From: Lepidurus packardi
Lineage: Eukaryota > Arthropoda > Branchiopoda > Notostraca > Triopsidae
NCBI GenBank assembly: GCA_023053545.1
Contig: JAKZAN010000002.1
Location: forward strand, 6,122,375 to 6,186,374
Reading direction: 5' to 3'
DNA: 64,000 bases
Below are positions 61,350-64,000 of this stretch, one piece after another; positions within the stretch are counted from its first letter, which is position 1, and each line of letters begins with the position of its first letter. Under the pieces are notes generated by a model that ran no database searches, was not told the origin of the DNA, and saw only the letters and a program-made list of their open reading frames with translations. Both the position numbers and the translations under genes were made by a program.

Positions 61350-64000
61350 CATGGTGTATAAGGATGGTGTAGGAACTCATGTCTTTTTAGCCCATCTCGG
61401 CTGAAGCCAGTGGTCGCCCCTGATCAGCGCCGCCTGGCGGACAATTGGGTGAACTATGAGCTATAAGCCCCTCCCTCTGATGCTCTCAACGGTTTGAAAA
61501 TTTCTAAGTCCGATTGTACATTGCTAGTGTACTTATAAAGTTATAATAACCTATTTCGATTGTTATTCGACTGAATGGATTTATATTATATTAAAATTAT
61601 ACAAATGAACCAAAAATAGGAAATTAAATTGAGATTTCATATCACTTTGTATTTACATCCTTAGTATGCGCTGTAGTTCCGAGTTTGAAACTAGATTGAA
61701 CACTAGCTTTTTCTTTGGATAATAGCATATTTTTCAGTCGCTTTGACTCGAAAAAGAACCTGACTTTGACATATTCTAATATTAGCATTCCCATATTAGC
61801 ATCACGATGATTATCACAAAATAGGGGTAACACATTGATAAGCGACACTTTGGCAATGCAATCTTGGAAGTAATTCATGAGATAGATGTGGTTAGGATAC
61901 TTGAAATGTTCGGACACAACCTTTTCAACTTCGATTAGCGTTTGAAAAACGGGGGGTGTGACGAAGAGAAGTCCGCCTCGAGTGCGAGCTCTGGTGAATT
62001 CGTCGGCTTCAAATTCTTCAGGAAGGTCATCTTCAGTGGTGATAACCGACCGTTTACACTCTTCACAATCATCATACAGACAGGATCGGGTTTTTAGCAT
62101 GTACCCACAGACATCGTAGATGAGAAAGCTGCTGATTCGGTCCTCTTTTGATGACGGCAACTCATTGACGTAACGGCTGGACAAACCTTCCATCAAATCG
62201 TCTTTCATAGCAGACCTGAGATCAGCAGCCGCCTTTCTGTTGTTACGAAACTTGTGAAGGAGGCATTCTTTGAAGTCTGTCAGCACCTTAAAGTCGTCAT
62301 CATCTTCAACATTTGCGTTTCTCAGCATAGTCTTAGCGGGCGTGTAGAGAGACATCATTCGAATGATGTGAAGGAAACTCGTTGCAGTTGGATGGGTGTC
62401 GAAGGCACGAATTTGTCCGAAGAGGCGCTGAAATAAAAGAAACGTTTAATAATTTGAATGTAATGTAAAATCCATTGATAATTATTTACCTCCAAAGGAT
62501 CCTGGTTCCATCTGGCAGTGAGGACAAAGTCGTACTTCTCCGTTGAGTCTTTAGGGTATAATAACTCCTCGGTGAGACCAATTGTACTCAAAATAGAAAG
62601 GCGCCAGCCCTCAAGGGTCATCTGTGAAGCAAACGTTCGGCAACTGAGGACGATTCAGAGGGTCAACTTGACAGTTTTCAGTCATTTCGATGACAGTCAA
62701 CATCTTCTCGAGAATGGCCTTCTTCCCCGGTTTCTCTTTTCCATCCTTGTCGCGATGGTTGTTCCAATTTGACTCTTTTACAGACTCGCAAATTCGACGG
62801 CCATTAAGCACATCGAAAACGTCATTAAGGAGTTTCGTCATCTCCTCGGTATACTCTGAATCTATAATTTGAATAATAAATTTTGCTGGCTTACAAATAA
62901 TCAGGGCAAGTCAAATCACCATTGAATAACAGTTCAGTTTTCTTATTTTCCCGGAGAAATTTAAAAGCCATAGCGGTATGCTTCGAAAATAGCTGTGTGG
63001 CAAGACTGACTGACATTCTTTGCCAAATCGTTGGCCAGATATGGGCGTACGTGAGCTTCGGAGCTAACCTCAAACCATGTTCCTTTGAATGATCATACAG
63101 TCGCTGAAAGAACGTGTGATAAACTGCTGAGCCTGCACACTTTAAAACAAATAATTTTAAAAATTAATCGGTATAAGTTAGTCAAATTATTACCTGTACA
63201 ACTTGATAGTTCAAAAGTTGATTTCTGGTGCATTTAATTAGGTGGGGAACATCGATGAAAGCGTAAATTTTAATGTTTTCGTCGAGCGGATGTTCAAAAA
63301 AATTGCTTCCGCCCTTCTTGCCACTCACACCCATTTTAAGGAGAGCTGCTTTGTTCGAAGAGTGTCCGTCACAAACAGTCGCCTTAACGATTGCACCGGA
63401 GCGGTGCAGCAAAATTATTGCTTTCATGATAATTTCTGATAAGACGTGCTGGTCAGCTGCTCCTTTACTCGCAAACAATCCAATGGGTTGAATCCATTTT
63501 TGCCGGAACGGACGGAAAACAAGGACCAAAACGTGATCAGTTAGGCCTTGCTCAGCTGCTTCCTTGATGTCGGATCCGAAATTGATCACTCCTTTCCATT
63601 TTAGCATTTTTGAATCCCATGTGAGGTCTTTTCGGATAGACATTTCGTCCCACATCAGAGTTCCGAATCGTAGATGACGTTTGAGTTTGGCAAACACCTT
63701 GCCTAGGTTCTCCAACGCCAGATCGTTCAAGCCAAAACCAACGTCTGCAGAGCTTAACAATCGCCGAATGGTGGAGACTTCCGGAAGAGGAAGCAGCTTA
63801 TTTTCTCTACAGTGATCGTACGCTTTCATGCTCTTCATCCTAAGCAACAGACTTTCAATTAGCCAACCCGGCTCGTAGCGCATGCCGCAATGGAATCCAT
63901 TCTTTCCTGGCTTTGAAGCGTTGCGTTTCACAAACGTTCTGATGACTTGACGGGCCTCGAATTATAATAAAAAGAGAGAGATAAAAATAAATTTATTGTT
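61350..64000 (-). mobile_element. P element 2 (runs off the window)
   Basis: The left end is probably CATGGTGTATAAGGATGGTG at 61350, similar in style to the CACAGTATAAAGG end of the first P element. It contains a multi-exon P-type transposase on the minus strand whose 5' exons lie beyond 64000. The target duplication and other end are not visible. Confidence 0.55.
61642..63960 (-). pseudogene. P-element transposase (THAP9-like), partial
   Basis: Exons about 63960-63194, 63139-62920, 62861-62490 and 62427-61642. Exon a gives RYEPGWLIESLLLRMKSMKA, STIRRLLSSADVGFGL, then the RNase H-like core with D in GTLMWDEMSIRKDL and D in VKATVCDGHSSNK, and IDVPHLIKCTRNQLLN. Later exons give FFQRLYDHSKEHGLRLAPKL, LNGRRICESVKES, TLEGWRLSILSTIGL and LFGQIRAFDTHPTATSFLHI, the conserved P C-terminal region. 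A one-base frameshift sits near 62632 in exon c. The THAP exon would be to the right. Unlike the P element at 39.7 kb, this one keeps the catalytic core. Confidence 0.85.

Noticed and set aside
1-64000. Search for tRNA, rRNA or a conserved host gene
   Set aside because: None could be supported by eye; every recognisable coding region fits a mobile element, a viral insertion or an unknown gene.

Overview
The window reads as eukaryotic, almost certainly arthropod, DNA made of transposable elements. The evidence is GT-AG introns inside several genes, TATA boxes, poly(A)-tailed insertions, BEL/Pao and gypsy LTR retrotransposons with env genes, and hAT, P, PIF/Harbinger and ISL2EU DNA transposons. 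Degenerate TTAGG-like runs fit an arthropod, but I cannot name the species. I found no convincing host gene, tRNA, rRNA or CRISPR array. Nearly every old element has its coding strand on the minus strand; the plus-strand genes lie mainly in younger nested elements.

Left part (1-15.5 kb). A BEL/Pao pol (1557-3803) is cut by an LTR (3804-4211) belonging to an element with a baculovirus-F-like env (4458-6576, frameshifted). A poly(A)-tailed chimera follows (6924-10112): a gypsy RT/RNase H fragment fused to an ORF that looks like the nucleoprotein of a negative-strand RNA virus. Next come a small three-exon gene, a cluster of palindromes, and a complete PIF/Harbinger transposon (11921-15198) with 30-bp ends and an ATC target duplication, sitting inside the 3' LTR of the next element.

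The most interesting unit (11616-23011, minus strand) is an env-bearing gypsy element with an uninterrupted pol and a 5'-truncated gag. Between pol and env it carries an ORF whose N terminus has two CHHC-type zinc fingers resembling GTSF1/Asterix, a Piwi co-factor in transposon silencing. A strong 3' splice site lies directly before the env ATG.

Middle part (23-38 kb). Here are a hAT MITE, two multi-exon BEN-domain genes (one with a triplicated exon, one with an HADADD repeat), a minisatellite, an 80-bp satellite, a MADF gene, and an old hAT element (hAT-B). hAT-B is split by the BEN gene region and by a younger hAT (34205-38087, TSD GCACTAAG).

Right part (38-64 kb). A Russian-doll nest has each insertion defined by its own target duplication: a hAT (38633-49997) holds a P element (39725-48672, TSD GATGAAAG), which holds a rearranged gypsy (42098-48006, TSD CCTT), which holds a Harbinger (44178-47598, TSD AAA). 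Further right are a BEL fragment, a hAT fragment with a GATCCG-rich array, a solo-type LTR, and an uncharacterised transposon gene split by a complete ISL2EU element (54836-58817) encoding a THAP transposase and a SWIM-YqaJ exonuclease. A Harbinger remnant and a multi-exon P-element transposase run to the right edge.

The strand bias, the nesting and the virus-derived insertions together suggest a transposon trap of the piRNA-cluster kind. That is inference.
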